The notes below the pieces were generated by a model. It had not been told where the DNA came from and searched no databases. It saw only the letters and a program-made list of their open reading frames with translations. DNA of 64,000 nucleotides, from the NCBI GenBank assembly GCA_030532185.1, contig JAUNLO010000003.1, positions 1-64,000 on the forward strand, written 5' to 3'. A program made the position numbers and the translations under genes. The DNA is from Eubacteriales bacterium (GTDB taxonomy: Bacteria > Bacillota_A > Clostridia > Saccharofermentanales > DTU023). Shown one piece after another: positions 45,200 through 54,509 of the stretch (within the stretch, counting starts at the first letter, position 1; every line of letters begins with the position of its first letter).

Positions 45200-45868
45200 A
45201 TGGGTCAGAAAGTTAATCCCCACGGTTTTAGAGTAGGTGTTATCAAAGATTGGGACACCCGCTGGTATGCCAACAAAAAAGATTTCTCTCGCTTCCTGGT
45301 TGAAGACTATAACATCCGTAAATATGCAGAAGCACAGCTGCAGAATGCTGGTGTTGCCCGCCTGGAAATTGAACGAGAAGGTGAAGATAAGGTTGTCATC
45401 ACTATTTCCACCTCTAAGCCCGGTATTGTTATCGGTCGTCAGGGTGCAGAAATTGATGCCCTCAAGAAAAAGCTCAATAAGAAATTCGGCCGTAATTTCT
45501 TTATCAATGTTAAAGAGGTTAAGAACCCCGATGGCGATGCTCAGCTGGTAGCTGAAAATATTGCCCGGCAGTTAGAAGATCGTGTTTCCTTCCGCCGTGC
45601 CATGAAGCAAGCCATCAATAACGCCATGAAAACAGGTGTACGTGGTATTAAGACCATGTGTTCCGGCCGCCTGGGTGGTGCAGAAATCGCTCGTACCGAG
45701 CAGTACCATGAAGGTACCATTCCTCTGCATACCCTCAGGGCTGACATTGACTACGGTTTTGCCGAAGCCCATACCCAATATGGCCGTTTAGGCGTCAAAG
45801 TTTGGGTTTACAAGGGTGAGATCATCCCTGTACCCAAGGCTCGGACCGCTATGGAAGGAGAAGCCTAG
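45200..45868 (+). CDS. rpsC: 30S ribosomal protein S3
   Basis: A 222-residue S3 beginning [20 protein letters not shown]. It has the KH domain with [18 protein letters not shown] and the S3 C-domain [20 protein letters not shown]. It sits at the mRNA entry site. GGAGG lies upstream. The stop abuts the rplP start. Confidence 0.98.
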   Translation: MGQKVNPHGFRVGVIKDWDTRWYANKKDFSRFLVEDYNIRKYAEAQLQNAGVARLEIEREGEDKVVITISTSKPGIVIGRQGAEIDALKKKLNKKFGRNFFINVKEVKNPDGDAQLVAENIARQLEDRVSFRRAMKQAINNAMKTGVRGIKTMCSGRLGGAEIARTEQYHEGTIPLHTLRADIDYGFAEAHTQYGRLGVKVWVYKGEIIPVPKARTAMEGEA

Positions 45869-46417
45869 ATGTTATTACCTAAGAGAGTTAAATATAGAAA
45901 GCAACAACGGGGCCGCATGAAGGGTAAGGCTTCTCGGGGTAACAAGGTTAGCTACGGCCAGTATGGCCTGCAGGCTTTAGAGCCTACCTGGATGACCTCT
46001 GCACAGATTGAAGCTGCTCGTGTTGCTATAAACCGTTATCTGCGTCGTGGTGGTAAGGTCTGGATTAAGGTTTTCCCTGACAAGTCCGTTACCTCCCAGC
46101 CTGCTGAAACCCGCATGGGTTCCGGTAAGGGTTCTCCTGAGTACTGGGTTGCGGTAGTCAAGCCCGGTCGCGTACTCTTCGAGCTGGCCGGTGTCCCTAA
46201 GGAAACTGCCAAAGAAGCCTTCCGCCTAGCTGCCCACAAGCTGCCCATTAAGTGCCGTTTCGTGGAAAGTGAAAGAAAGCTTACGGCCGAAGAATATGCA
46301 CGTTTTGCTGAAGTGCAGACCGATGTTATCGAAAGCCTGGAAGAAGCTGATGCCGCTGCTGAAGAAAATGCAGAGGGCGCACAAGAGAATGTGGAGGATG
46401 CTAGTGATGAAGGCTAA
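45869..46417 (+). CDS. rplP: 50S ribosomal protein L16 with acidic C-terminal tail
   Basis: A 182-residue protein. Residues 1-140 are standard L16 ([54 protein letters not shown]). The family usually ends near residue 140-145. Here about 40 further residues of Glu, Ala and Asp follow, strongly acidic. The coding region of this tail carries the rpmC ribosome binding site and overlaps the rpmC start by 11 bases. The gene starts immediately after the rpsC stop. Confidence 0.95.
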   Translation: MLLPKRVKYRKQQRGRMKGKASRGNKVSYGQYGLQALEPTWMTSAQIEAARVAINRYLRRGGKVWIKVFPDKSVTSQPAETRMGSGKGSPEYWVAVVKPGRVLFELAGVPKETAKEAFRLAAHKLPIKCRFVESERKLTAEEYARFAEVQTDVIESLEEADAAAEENAEGAQENVEDASDEG

Positions 46418-46604
46418 AGATTTACGCAATAAGAGCGTTGCTGAGCTCGATCAAGAGCTCCTAGATCTCAAGGAAGAGCTTTTCAAGCTGAGATTCCAAC
46501 ACGCAACTAAGCAATTAGATAATCCTTTAAAGTTGAAATCTGTCAAGCGTGACATCGCACGGGTCAAAACTGTGCTCAAAGAACGCGAAATTGCCAAGGC
46601 ATAG
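46407..46604 (+). CDS. rpmC: 50S ribosomal protein L29
   Basis: A 65-residue L29: [20 protein letters not shown], then [15 protein letters not shown] and [10 protein letters not shown]. The ATG at 46407 is chosen because GGAGG lies nine bases upstream and the protein then has the family length; longer readings into rplP are not real. It overlaps the rplP 3' end by 11 bases, so expression is coupled. Confidence 0.96.
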   Translation: MKAKDLRNKSVAELDQELLDLKEELFKLRFQHATKQLDNPLKLKSVKRDIARVKTVLKEREIAKA

Positions 46605-46616
46605 TGAGGTGGACTA

Positions 46617-46871
46617 ATGGAAAGAAATATTAGAAAAACTCGTACCGGCCTCGTAATCTCTGACAAGATGGATAAGACAGTGGTTGTAGAAGTTACTGAC
46701 CGCGTGCAACACCCTCTCTATAAGAGATACGTTAAACGTACCACCCGCTTCAAAGCCCATGATGAACACAATGAATGTGGCATTGGCGATACCGTACGTA
46801 TTATGGAAACTCGACCCCTCAGCAAGGATAAAAACTGGCGGGTAGAGAAGATCATCGAAAAGGCTAAGTAG
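46617..46871 (+). CDS. rpsQ: 30S ribosomal protein S17
   Basis: An 84-residue S17 with [20 protein letters not shown] and [20 protein letters not shown], the normal size and OB-fold pattern. GAGGTG precedes the ATG. It follows rpmC by 12 bases. Confidence 0.98.
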   Translation: MERNIRKTRTGLVISDKMDKTVVVEVTDRVQHPLYKRYVKRTTRFKAHDEHNECGIGDTVRIMETRPLSKDKNWRVEKIIEKAK

Positions 46872-46885
46872 TCGGAGGCAGCAGT

Positions 46886-47254
46886 ATGATTCAAGTACAA
46901 AGTTATTTAAAATCTGCAGATAATACCGGTGCCAGACAATTACAGTGCATTAAGGTCTTAGGTGGATCTAAGCGCAAGTATGCCAATATCGGTGACGTGA
47001 TTGTTTGCTCGGTCAAAGAAGCATCGCCCGGGGGCGTTGTGAAAAAAGGTGATGTAGTCAAAGCGGTTATCGTGCGCACCAAGAAGGGTGTGCGTCGTAG
47101 TGACGGATCTCTCATCCGTTTTGATGAAAACGCCGCCGTCATCCTCAAGGATGACAATACCCCTCAAGGCACCCGTATCTTTGGACCAATCGCCAGAGAA
47201 TTGCGTGAAAAGAACTATATGCGTATTCTCTCTTTGGCTCCGGAAGTGCTGTAA
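46886..47254 (+). CDS. rplN: 50S ribosomal protein L14
   Basis: A 122-residue L14: [20 protein letters not shown] and [20 protein letters not shown], then [20 protein letters not shown]. Exactly the family length. It lies at the subunit interface. Confidence 0.98.
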   Translation: MIQVQSYLKSADNTGARQLQCIKVLGGSKRKYANIGDVIVCSVKEASPGGVVKKGDVVKAVIVRTKKGVRRSDGSLIRFDENAAVILKDDNTPQGTRIFGPIARELREKNYMRILSLAPEVL

Positions 47255-47266
47255 GTGGAGGGAACT

Positions 47267-47605
47267 ATGGCAAAAGTACACGTAAAAGTTAACGATAATG
47301 TCTTTGTCCTCAATGGTAAGGACGCCGGTAAAACAGGCAAGGTCCTCAAGGTCGATGCTAAGAATAACCGGGTAGTAGTTGAAGGCGTAAACATTATCAC
47401 CAAGCATCAAAAACCTAATATGCGTTTGAATACCGGTGGTCTGGTGAAGAAAGAAGCAGCTATCAATGCTTCCAAAGTTATGCTGGTCTGCCCCAAATGT
47501 AAAAAGCCTTCTAAGACGGGTATCCGCTTCCTGGAAAACGGTGACAAAGTACGTTATTGCAAGGCTTGCAATGCTGAAATTGATACTGTCCGCAAGGCCA
47601 AGTAA
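47267..47605 (+). CDS. rplX: 50S ribosomal protein L24
   Basis: A 112-residue L24 starting MAKVHVKVNDNVFVLNGKDA (KOW domain). It has a C-terminal zinc-ribbon-like part with CPKC and CKAC. The ATG at 47267 with GGAGG upstream is preferred over the GTG at 47255. It initiates 50S assembly. Confidence 0.97.
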   Translation: MAKVHVKVNDNVFVLNGKDAGKTGKVLKVDAKNNRVVVEGVNIITKHQKPNMRLNTGGLVKKEAAINASKVMLVCPKCKKPSKTGIRFLENGDKVRYCKACNAEIDTVRKAK

Positions 47606-47617
47606 TGAGAGGTATGT

Positions 47618-48160
47618 ATGGAAAACAGATTATACGAAAAATATAAAGATGAAGTCGTACCTGCCTTAAAGGATCGCTTTCAGTACAAGTCCGTGATGCA
47701 GGTACCCAAGTTGGAAAAAATCGTCATCAACATGGGTGTGGGTGATGCCCGCGAGAACGCCAAGGCTATTGAAGCTTCTGTAGACGTACTCCGGACCATT
47801 TCCGGTCAGGCCCCTGTAGTGATTAAGGCCCGCAAGTCTGTTGCTAACTTTAAGCTGAGACAGGGTATGAATATTGGCGTTAAGGTCACCCTGCGTGGCC
47901 AGAGAATGTATGAGTTCCTTGATAAGCTCATCTCCATCGCCTTACCCCGTACCCGTGACTTCCGTGGTATTAACCCTAACTCCTTTGATGGCCGTGGCAA
48001 CTATGCCCTGGGCGCTAAGGAACAGCTGATTTTCCCTGAAGTAGATTACGATTCCATCGATAAGATTCGTGGTATGGATATTGCAATTGTTACTACGGCG
48101 GAAACTGACGAAGAAGGCAAGGCCTTGCTGACTGGGCTCGGTATGCCTTTCCGCAAGTAG
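47618..48160 (+). CDS. rplE: 50S ribosomal protein L5
   Basis: A 180-residue L5: [40 protein letters not shown], and [20 protein letters not shown]. It binds 5S rRNA. The size is normal, with 12 bases to the next gene. Confidence 0.98.
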   Translation: MENRLYEKYKDEVVPALKDRFQYKSVMQVPKLEKIVINMGVGDARENAKAIEASVDVLRTISGQAPVVIKARKSVANFKLRQGMNIGVKVTLRGQRMYEFLDKLISIALPRTRDFRGINPNSFDGRGNYALGAKEQLIFPEVDYDSIDKIRGMDIAIVTTAETDEEGKALLTGLGMPFRK

Positions 48161-48172
48161 AGGGAGTAGAAC

Positions 48173-48358
48173 ATGGCTAAAACTTCTAAAATCGTTAAAG
48201 CTCAACAAGATCCTAAGTTTTCAACCAGACAGCATAACCGCTGCCAGATTTGCGGAAGGCCTCGGGCTTATATGCGCAAATTTGGGATTTGCCGTGTCTG
48301 CTTCCGCGAATTAGCCTACAAGGGCCAGATTCCCGGTGTACGCAAGGCTAGCTGGTAG
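48173..48358 (+). CDS. rpsN: 30S ribosomal protein S14, zinc-binding type
   Basis: A 61-residue type Z S14 with CQIC and CRVC around [11 protein letters not shown], the zinc-ribbon pattern. The short zinc form is typical of Gram-positive bacteria and often the only copy. GGGAG lies upstream. Confidence 0.98.
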   Translation: MAKTSKIVKAQQDPKFSTRQHNRCQICGRPRAYMRKFGICRVCFRELAYKGQIPGVRKASW

Positions 48359-48369
48359 AGGAGGAAGAT

Positions 48370-48765
48370 ATGCAAATTACTGACCCAATCGCTGATATGC
48401 TCACCCGTATCCGCAATGCCGGTTCAGCCGGTCATGCGACCTGCACGGTTCCTGCCTCTAAGCTCAAGGCTGCGGTAGGTCAAATCCTGGTGGATGAAGG
48501 TTACATCACATCTATGGAAACCCTGGACGAAGGCGTACAGGGTACCCTGAAGATTACTTTGAAATATCATGACCGCAAGAATGCTATCCAAGGTATCAAG
48601 CGGATTTCCCGTCCTGGCCTGCGCGTCTACTCGGATGCCCAGAATATGCCTAAGGTTTTGAACGGCCTGGGTATTGCCATCGTATCTACTTCTAAAGGCG
48701 TAATGACCGACAGAAGTGCCCGTAAGCAAAAAGTAGGCGGCGAAGTCCTGGCCTACGTTTGGTAG
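48370..48765 (+). CDS. rpsH: 30S ribosomal protein S8
   Basis: A 131-residue S8: QITDPIADMLTRIRNAGSAG at the start and GIAIVSTSKGVMTDRSARKQ at the end. In enterobacteria S8 represses the spc operon; no such site was identified here. A small GCCTTTA/TAAAGGC hairpin (48781-48796) lies in the following spacer before rplF. Confidence 0.98.
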   Translation: MQITDPIADMLTRIRNAGSAGHATCTVPASKLKAAVGQILVDEGYITSMETLDEGVQGTLKITLKYHDRKNAIQGIKRISRPGLRVYSDAQNMPKVLNGLGIAIVSTSKGVMTDRSARKQKVGGEVLAYVW

Positions 48766-48822
48766 AGAAACTCTGAAAAGGCCTTTAAGTAAAGGCTGCA
48801 ATCTTAAGAGCAGGAGGAAACA

Positions 48823-49359
48823 ATGTCTCGTATAGGAAAAATGCCTATCGCTGTTCCTCAGGGTGTCGAGGTTAAGTTTGAAAATAATGTCTGTATTGTC
48901 AGTAAAGGCAATCAGAAATTAAGCCAAGCCATCGACCCGAGAATCAGCGTTGAAGAAAAAGACGGCCATCTCGAACTTAGCCGTCAAAGTGATGAAAAAG
49001 AAATCCGCGCCTTGCATGGTTTGTATCGCGCACTTATCCATAATATGATCGTGGGCCTCGATCAGGGCTTTTCTAAGACCCTGAAAATCGAAGGCGTAGG
49101 TTATAAGGCTGATCTCAAGGGCACGGATTTAGTCCTGACTGTGGGTCTTTCCCACACCGTGGAAATGCCTGCCCCCGAGGGTATCACCTTCGAACTGACC
49201 AAGCCCACCGAAATCGTGATTAAGGGTGCTGATAAGCAGATGGTAGGGGAAACCGCCGCTAAGATTCGTGCTGTCCGTCCTCCCGAGCCTTATAAGGGCA
49301 AGGGCATCCGCTACGCTGATGAAGTCGTTCGCCTCAAAGAAGGCAAGACTGGCGCCTAA
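48823..49359 (+). CDS. rplF: 50S ribosomal protein L6
   Basis: A 178-residue L6: SRIGKMPIAVPQGVEV, then GVGYKADLKGTDLVLTVGLS, and KIRAVRPPEPYKGKGIRYAD. AGGAGG lies six bases before the ATG. Family length is normal. Confidence 0.98.
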   Translation: MSRIGKMPIAVPQGVEVKFENNVCIVSKGNQKLSQAIDPRISVEEKDGHLELSRQSDEKEIRALHGLYRALIHNMIVGLDQGFSKTLKIEGVGYKADLKGTDLVLTVGLSHTVEMPAPEGITFELTKPTEIVIKGADKQMVGETAAKIRAVRPPEPYKGKGIRYADEVVRLKEGKTGA

Positions 49360-49377
49360 TGAAAGGAAGATAGCAAG

Positions 49378-49740
49378 ATGATTAAGAAAGTTTCTAAGAA
49401 CGCCATCCGCCAAAGAAAGCAAGCTCGCGTTCGTAAAAAAGTTTCTGGTACGGCTGAACGGCCCAGGCTCTCTGTCTTTCGTTCCAATGCCCATATCTAT
49501 GCCCAGATCATCAATGATGAAAGCCATGCAACCCTGGCTGCTGCTTCTTCCTTAGAGTTTGCTAAGCAGGATCAGGTCGGTTCTAACATTGATGCCGCCA
49601 AGCAAGTGGGCCAGAGCATTGCTGAGCGTGCCCAAGCCGCAGGAATTACTGAAGTAGTCTTTGACCGCTCCGGTTATATCTATCATGGCCGGGTCGCCGC
49701 TTTAGCTGATGCCGCTCGCGAAGCCGGGCTCAAATTCTAG
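49378..49740 (+). CDS. rplR: 50S ribosomal protein L18
   Basis: A 120-residue L18: [20 protein letters not shown] and [19 protein letters not shown], then [20 protein letters not shown]. It binds 5S rRNA together with L5. Confidence 0.98.
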   Translation: MIKKVSKNAIRQRKQARVRKKVSGTAERPRLSVFRSNAHIYAQIINDESHATLAAASSLEFAKQDQVGSNIDAAKQVGQSIAERAQAAGITEVVFDRSGYIYHGRVAALADAAREAGLKF

Positions 49741-49751
49741 GAGGATTCAAG

Positions 49752-50426
49752 ATGCAAGAAAATATGCAAGACAACCTCGTACAGGACAATAACAACCTGT
49801 CAGAGGCCAACCCATCTGCAGACCAAGCTCCTAGGGGCAATGCGGGTTTCAACCGCGATATGAGAGACAGTCGCACCTCTCGTGGCAACAACCCTCGCAA
49901 CAATCGCCGCAGAAATGAGCGTGGTGGTCGTAGACGGGAAGAGAAGAAGGATCCCATCAAGGATGAGGTTATCCATATTGGTCGCGTAGCCAAAACGGTT
50001 AAGGGTGGTCGTAACTACCGCTTTACAGCTTTAGTCATCGCCGGTGACGGTGAAGGCAGAGTTGGTAAAGGTACCGGTAAGGCTGGTGAAGTTCCTGACG
50101 CTATCCGTAAGGCTTCGGAAGATGCTCGTAAGAATATGATCAAGGTACCCATTTCCGGTACCACCATTCCTCATGAGGTTCTGGGCATTTTCGGTGGCGG
50201 CAAGGTTCTGCTGAAACCTGCACCCGAAGGTACTGGTGTTATCGCCGGTGGTCCTATTCGTGCCATCTGTGACCTGGCTGGTATCAAGGATGTTCGTACC
50301 AAATCTCTGGGTAGCAACAACCCTAACAACATGGTGAATGCCGCATTTGAAGGCTTAAAAGCCCTGTCTTCTATCGAAGAAATTGCCAAAAAACGCGGTA
50401 AGACTGTTAAAGAGATTATTAGCTAA
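49752..50426 (+). CDS. rpsE: 30S ribosomal protein S5 with Asn/Arg-rich N-terminal extension
   Basis: A 224-residue protein. The standard S5 (about 165 residues) starts near residue 70 with [20 protein letters not shown] and continues with [20 protein letters not shown] and [20 protein letters not shown]. The first about 65 residues are low-complexity, rich in Asn, Arg, Asp and Gly, and look disordered. GGAGG precedes the ATG at 49752, and no later in-frame start has a good site, so the extension is probably translated. Confidence 0.96.
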   Translation: MQENMQDNLVQDNNNLSEANPSADQAPRGNAGFNRDMRDSRTSRGNNPRNNRRRNERGGRRREEKKDPIKDEVIHIGRVAKTVKGGRNYRFTALVIAGDGEGRVGKGTGKAGEVPDAIRKASEDARKNMIKVPISGTTIPHEVLGIFGGGKVLLKPAPEGTGVIAGGPIRAICDLAGIKDVRTKSLGSNNPNNMVNAAFEGLKALSSIEEIAKKRGKTVKEIIS

Positions 50427-50437
50427 GGAGGGCGAAC

Positions 50438-50638
50438 GTGAAAAAATTATTAGTAACCCAAGTTAGGTCTAGCAATAAATGTACCAAGAAACAGCTGGCC
50501 AATCTGCAAGCTTTAGGTCTGACTAAAATCAACGAACAAGCCTTGCACGAAGATAATGCAGCCATTCGTGGTATGTGCAACAAAGTAAGCCATCTCATTA
50601 CGGTGGAAGAAGTTGAAGTCCAAGAGGAGGCCAGATAA
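50438..50638 (+). CDS. rpmD: 50S ribosomal protein L30
   Basis: A 66-residue L30 with a GTG start and AAGGAGG seven bases upstream. [20 protein letters not shown] and [20 protein letters not shown] match the family, with normal length. It overlaps the rplO ATG by one base. Confidence 0.96.
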   Translation: MKKLLVTQVRSSNKCTKKQLANLQALGLTKINEQALHEDNAAIRGMCNKVSHLITVEEVEVQEEAR

Positions 50639-51087
50639 TGAAAATTAATGATCTTTTACCTAGTCAGGGTTCGCGGCCTAAGGCCTGGCGTAAGGGCCGT
50701 GGCCACGGAACTGGTAACGGAAAGACTGGCGGTAGAGGCCATAAGGGCCAAAAAGCTCGGTCCGGTGGTGGCACCGGTTTAGCCTTCGAAGGCGGTCAGA
50801 TGCCTATCTACCGTCGCCTCCCCAAGCGCGGCTTCAACCACAAGCGTTTTGCTAAAAGCTATATTATGATTAATGTGGATCAACTCAATGCTTTTGAAGA
50901 TGGTGCCACTGTTGATTTGGCTAGCATTCAGGAAGCCGGTTTGATTAATGTGCCTAAGCGCAATGATGGCCTCAAGGTCCTAGGCAATGGTGAACTCACC
51001 AAGTCTTTAACCGTAAAAGCTGTTGCCTATACCGCTTCAGCCAAAGAAAAAATTGTAAAGGCTGGTGGAACGGCCGAGGAGGTTTAA
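50638..51087 (+). CDS. rplO: 50S ribosomal protein L15
   Basis: A 149-residue L15: [20 protein letters not shown] and GRGHGTGNGKTGGRGHKGQK, then PIYRRLPKRGFNHKRF. Normal length. It is followed four bases later by secY. Confidence 0.98.
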   Translation: MKINDLLPSQGSRPKAWRKGRGHGTGNGKTGGRGHKGQKARSGGGTGLAFEGGQMPIYRRLPKRGFNHKRFAKSYIMINVDQLNAFEDGATVDLASIQEAGLINVPKRNDGLKVLGNGELTKSLTVKAVAYTASAKEKIVKAGGTAEEV

Positions 51088-51090
51088 GCC

Positions 51091-52392
51091 ATGGGTGGCG
51101 GAATTTTCTCAACATTTAAGAACGCCTGGCGGATAGAGGATACACGTCGCAAAATTTTATTCACCCTTTTTGCCGTGTTAATCTTCCGCCTGGGCACCCA
51201 TGTCCCCGTACCCGGTATCAGCTCAGTAGCTTTTGACGAGCTACTGCGCAGACTGGGTCAGCTCGGTTCATTCTTGAACATCTTCTCGGGTGGTGCCCTG
51301 ATGCAGGTATCTATCCTGTCCCTGGGTATCCAGCCTTACATCAATGCCTCCATTATTATGCAGCTCTTGGTAGTTATCATTCCTGCCTTGCAGAGCCTGC
51401 AAGATGAAGGGGAGGCAGGTCGTAAGAAGATCCAACAATACACCCGGTATTTTGCCATTGGCCTGGCCGTCCTCATGTCCTTCTTCTATTGGAATGCTAC
51501 CAAAACGGCTGCCACCAGCGCCTTACCGGGCTGGTTGAATGCCTTCGTAGTTATTATGAGCTTTACAGCCGGCTCGGCCTTTATTATGTGGTTGGCTGAG
51601 CAGATCAATAAGAAGGGTATTGGTAACGGTACCTCGATTATTATCGCTATCGGTATTATTAGCCGGATTCCCTACACTGTGCAGCAACTCTTCAATAGCG
51701 TGACTGCCTGGCGTCTGAGCGGCGGTAGCATTGCCGTAGCAGTACTGATTGTTATTGCTGTGGTGGCCTTCTTTGTCTTCATCATCGGTCTGGTCGTGTA
51801 TATCTCTACCTCCGAGCGGAGAATCCCCGTGCAGTATGCTAAGAAGGTTATTGGTCGTAAGGTTTATGGCGGTCAATCCTCTTACCTGCCCATTAAGGTC
51901 AACCAATCTGGTGTTTTACCGGTTATCTTTGCGGTATCCGTCCTGATGATGCCCTCCACTATTGCCGGTATCACGGGTGGCACAGGCAAGATTGCCCAGT
52001 TCTTCCTGAACTTTAACCAGCACATTTCTTATTACATCGTTTATGCCCTGATGATTTTGGGTTTCACCTTCTTCTATTCTTCTATCTCCTTCAATCCGGT
52101 AGATATTTCCAAGAATCTTCAAAAGAATGGTGGCTTTATCCCTGGTATCCGTCCGGGCAAACCTACCTCTGACTACATCAAGAATTCTGCCCACAAGCTT
52201 TCCTGGTTTGAGGCCCTCTTCCTGACCATTATTGTTCTACTCCCTACAGTTCTGAGTTTCCTTACCGGCACCAGCCAGGCTCTCTGGTTCGGTGGTACAG
52301 GGGTAATGATTATTGTCGGTGTAGCCTTAGATATGGTTAACCAATTAGAAGCTCAGCTCATGATGAGACACTACAAGGGTTTCCTTGACTAA
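51091..52392 (+). CDS. secY: Protein translocase subunit SecY
   Basis: A 433-residue channel protein with ten membrane segments. It has FRLGTHVPVPGI, LGIQPYINASIIMQLL, RRIPVQYAKK and the C-terminal GVALDMVNQLEAQLMMRHYKGF. It forms the SecYEG pore for secreted and membrane proteins. Its normal place between rplO and adk is kept. GAGGAGG precedes the ATG, and a strong hairpin follows. Confidence 0.98.
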   Translation: MGGGIFSTFKNAWRIEDTRRKILFTLFAVLIFRLGTHVPVPGISSVAFDELLRRLGQLGSFLNIFSGGALMQVSILSLGIQPYINASIIMQLLVVIIPALQSLQDEGEAGRKKIQQYTRYFAIGLAVLMSFFYWNATKTAATSALPGWLNAFVVIMSFTAGSAFIMWLAEQINKKGIGNGTSIIIAIGIISRIPYTVQQLFNSVTAWRLSGGSIAVAVLIVIAVVAFFVFIIGLVVYISTSERRIPVQYAKKVIGRKVYGGQSSYLPIKVNQSGVLPVIFAVSVLMMPSTIAGITGGTGKIAQFFLNFNQHISYYIVYALMILGFTFFYSSISFNPVDISKNLQKNGGFIPGIRPGKPTSDYIKNSAHKLSWFEALFLTIIVLLPTVLSFLTGTSQALWFGGTGVMIIVGVALDMVNQLEAQLMMRHYKGFLD

Positions 52393-52412
52393 GCTTTCTC
52401 CAAAAAATATGT

Positions 52413-52441
52413 CTGCCTCTGGCCTTAGCCAGAGGCAGTCT
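52413..52441 (+). terminator. Terminator/attenuator hairpin between secY and adk
   Basis: CTGCCTCTGGC (52413-52423) pairs with GCCAGAGGCAG (52428-52438), an 11-bp stem with loop CTTA, followed by TCTTTGCTT. A second inverted repeat AAGAAAAGC/GCTTTTCTT (52454-52494) lies before adk. It probably splits or tunes the operon. Confidence 0.75.
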
Positions 52442-52554
52442 TTGCTTAAACCCAAGAAAAGCGAGGTAACGTTTGGCGTGCCTTGGCTTTTCTTCCTATT
52501 TAGGCCAAAATTAACTGTTAGTGTGTTAAATCGCATGTCATGGGAGGTGTATGT

Positions 52555-53208
52555 ATGCGTTTAGTGTTATTAGGTGCTCCGGGTGCCGGAAAGGGAACCT
52601 TGGCCAAACTCTTGTCTGAGCAGGATGGCCTGGTTCATATCTCCACCGGAGCTATCCTAAGAGACGAGATTAAGGCGGGAAGCGAACTGGGCTTGCAGGC
52701 CAATGAATATGTTTCAAGCGGTCGCCTGGTGCCCGAGTATCTCATTAACTCTATGCTGGAGCATAGGCTGGGACAGGATGATTTGGCCGGGGGCTACATC
52801 TTAGATGGTTATCCTCGGACTTTGGAACAAGCGGAATTTCTCGATACTCTCTTGGTTAAATTAGGCACGCCCCTGGACCAGGTAGTCTTGGTTGATGTGC
52901 CCGAGGATATTATTGTCGAGCGTTTATCCTCCCGCTTAACTTGCCCCCAATGTGGAGCCATCTATAATCTGACCCAGAAGCCTCCGCAAAAATCGGGTAT
53001 TTGTGATAACTGCGGCAGTGAGCTGATCGTGCGCGAAGATGATAAGGAAGAAGTCATTCGTCACCGGCTAGAAGTTTATGAGGAGAACACTAAACCTTTA
53101 GTGGCTTATTATGAAGCCAAGGGACTACTTTTAAGTGTAGACAACTCTGTTTCTCCCCACTTGGCCTTAGAAAATCTGCTGAGCTTGTTAGGGAAAGGAT
53201 CTGATTAG
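52555..53208 (+). CDS. adk: Adenylate kinase
   Basis: A 217-residue kinase that equilibrates ATP, AMP and ADP. The P-loop is GAPGAGKGT (7-15); STGAILRDEI, DGYPRTLEQA and the lid domain with CPQC and CDNC (a zinc site typical of Gram-positive enzymes) are visible. The ATG at 52555 has GGAGGTG five bases upstream. It is followed one base later by map. Confidence 0.97.
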   Translation: MRLVLLGAPGAGKGTLAKLLSEQDGLVHISTGAILRDEIKAGSELGLQANEYVSSGRLVPEYLINSMLEHRLGQDDLAGGYILDGYPRTLEQAEFLDTLLVKLGTPLDQVVLVDVPEDIIVERLSSRLTCPQCGAIYNLTQKPPQKSGICDNCGSELIVREDDKEEVIRHRLEVYEENTKPLVAYYEAKGLLLSVDNSVSPHLALENLLSLLGKGSD

Positions 53209-53209
53209 T

Positions 53210-53980
53210 TTGATTATTATCAAAACTCCTGCAGAGATTGAGAAAATTAAGGCAGCCTGTGCCATTACGGCTGAGGTTTTTGACCAAGTCGCCCCCTATA
53301 TCAAGCCGGGGGTTTCCACCTGGGAATTAGACCAAGTGGTCTACCAAACTATCGTGCAGAAAGGGGCCAGACCCTCCTTTTTACATTACGGCGATCCTCC
53401 CTTTCCGGGTTCGGCTTGTATTTCCGTGAATGAGGAAGTGGTACACGGTATTCCCAGTAAAAAGCGGATCCTTCAAGAGGGTGACATTGTCTCGGTAGAT
53501 GTGGGTGCTTATTTGGATGGCTTTCATTCCGATGCTGCCCGCACCTTTCTTTGTGGGCAAGTAGACCCAGCGGTAGAGAAACTGGTAAGAGTTACCGAAG
53601 AAGCCTTTTGGCTAGGCATTGGTCAAGCCCAGTTAGGGAAGAGGATTGGGGATATTTCCCATGCTATCCAGGAACATTGTGAAAGCCAGGGCTTTGGTAT
53701 TGTCCGCGAATTAAGTGGGCATGGCTTGGGCCGCAATCTGCATGAAGACCCGGAAATCTTGAATTATGGCCCTGCGGGTAAGGGCCCCCGCCTCCAGGTG
53801 GGCATGGTTCTGGCTATTGAGCCTATGGTGACCCTGGGTTCCCCCCGCATAGCCATCGAAGATGATGATTGGACCATCGTGACCCGCGATGGCAAAGCGG
53901 CCGCCCACTACGAAAATACGATTGTTATTAGTGAGGATGGCCCGGAAGTTCTCACCTGCCCCGAGCGTCGTAGACTATAG
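53210..53980 (+). CDS. map: Methionine aminopeptidase type I
   Basis: A 256-residue MetAP that removes initiator Met. Metal ligands are visible in SVDVGAYLDGFHSDAARTF (two Asp), SGHGLGRNLHEDPEI (His), AIEPMV (Glu) and YENTIVI (Glu nearby). The start is TTG, overlapping the end of adk by spacing of one base; AAAGGA is about 10 bases upstream. The adk-map-infA order is typical for Bacillota. Confidence 0.95.
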   Translation: MIIIKTPAEIEKIKAACAITAEVFDQVAPYIKPGVSTWELDQVVYQTIVQKGARPSFLHYGDPPFPGSACISVNEEVVHGIPSKKRILQEGDIVSVDVGAYLDGFHSDAARTFLCGQVDPAVEKLVRVTEEAFWLGIGQAQLGKRIGDISHAIQEHCESQGFGIVRELSGHGLGRNLHEDPEILNYGPAGKGPRLQVGMVLAIEPMVTLGSPRIAIEDDDWTIVTRDGKAAAHYENTIVISEDGPEVLTCPERRRL

Positions 53981-54001
53981 TAAATACAGAAAGGAGAGTT
54001 T

Positions 54002-54220
54002 ATGGCTAGAGAAGATTTGATTGAAGTACAAGGTGTAGTGGTGGAGACCCTGCCCAACACAATTTTTAAGGTTGAGCTGGAAAATGGTCATATCGTAACC
54101 GCCCACTTGTCCGGTAAGCTCCGCCAACACTACATCAAAATTTTGACCGGAGACCGGGTAACCCTGGAACTGTCTCCCTATGATTTATCCAAAGGGCGGA
54201 TTACCTGGCGATCCAAGTAG
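54002..54220 (+). CDS. infA: Translation initiation factor IF-1
   Basis: A 72-residue S1-fold protein: [20 protein letters not shown] and [20 protein letters not shown], then [20 protein letters not shown]. Exactly the family length. AGGAGAG precedes the ATG. Confidence 0.98.
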   Translation: MAREDLIEVQGVVVETLPNTIFKVELENGHIVTAHLSGKLRQHYIKILTGDRVTLELSPYDLSKGRITWRSK

Positions 54221-54300
54221 GTCGCAGGCCACAGACTTAAGGGACAGGGAAGAGGTTAGTAAGACCTCCCGACTTAGTCTGTAAATTATTTGTCAAAGGC

Positions 54301-54328
54301 TTGCAAAATAGTTTATTTTCCTTATAAT
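54301..54328 (+). promoter_or_regulatory. Internal promoter for rpmJ and the alpha operon
   Basis: TTGCAA (54301-54306), 16 bases, TATAAT (54323-54328), about 68 bases upstream of rpmJ. The perfect -10 suggests an extra promoter for rpmJ-rpsM-rpsK-rpsD-rpoA-rplQ. Confidence 0.75.
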
Positions 54329-54395
54329 AGTTTGGTACGCGCAAAACCGCTATAGTTTTGTGTGCTTTAATTTTGTGAAAGAAGGGGGTAGCACT

Positions 54396-54509
54396 ATGAA
54401 GGTAAGACCTTCCGTAAAAAAGATGTGCGACAAGTGTCGTATTATTAAACGCCGTGGTCGGGTTATGGTTATTTGCTCCGACCCCAAACATAAGCAACGT
54501 CAGGGCTAA
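54396..54509 (+). CDS. rpmJ: 50S ribosomal protein L36
   Basis: A 37-residue protein: [36 protein letters not shown]. The zinc-ribbon ligands are Cys11, Cys14, Cys27 and His32. AAGGGGG lies upstream. Normal size and position between infA and rpsM. Confidence 0.97.
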   Translation: MKVRPSVKKMCDKCRIIKRRGRVMVICSDPKHKQRQG

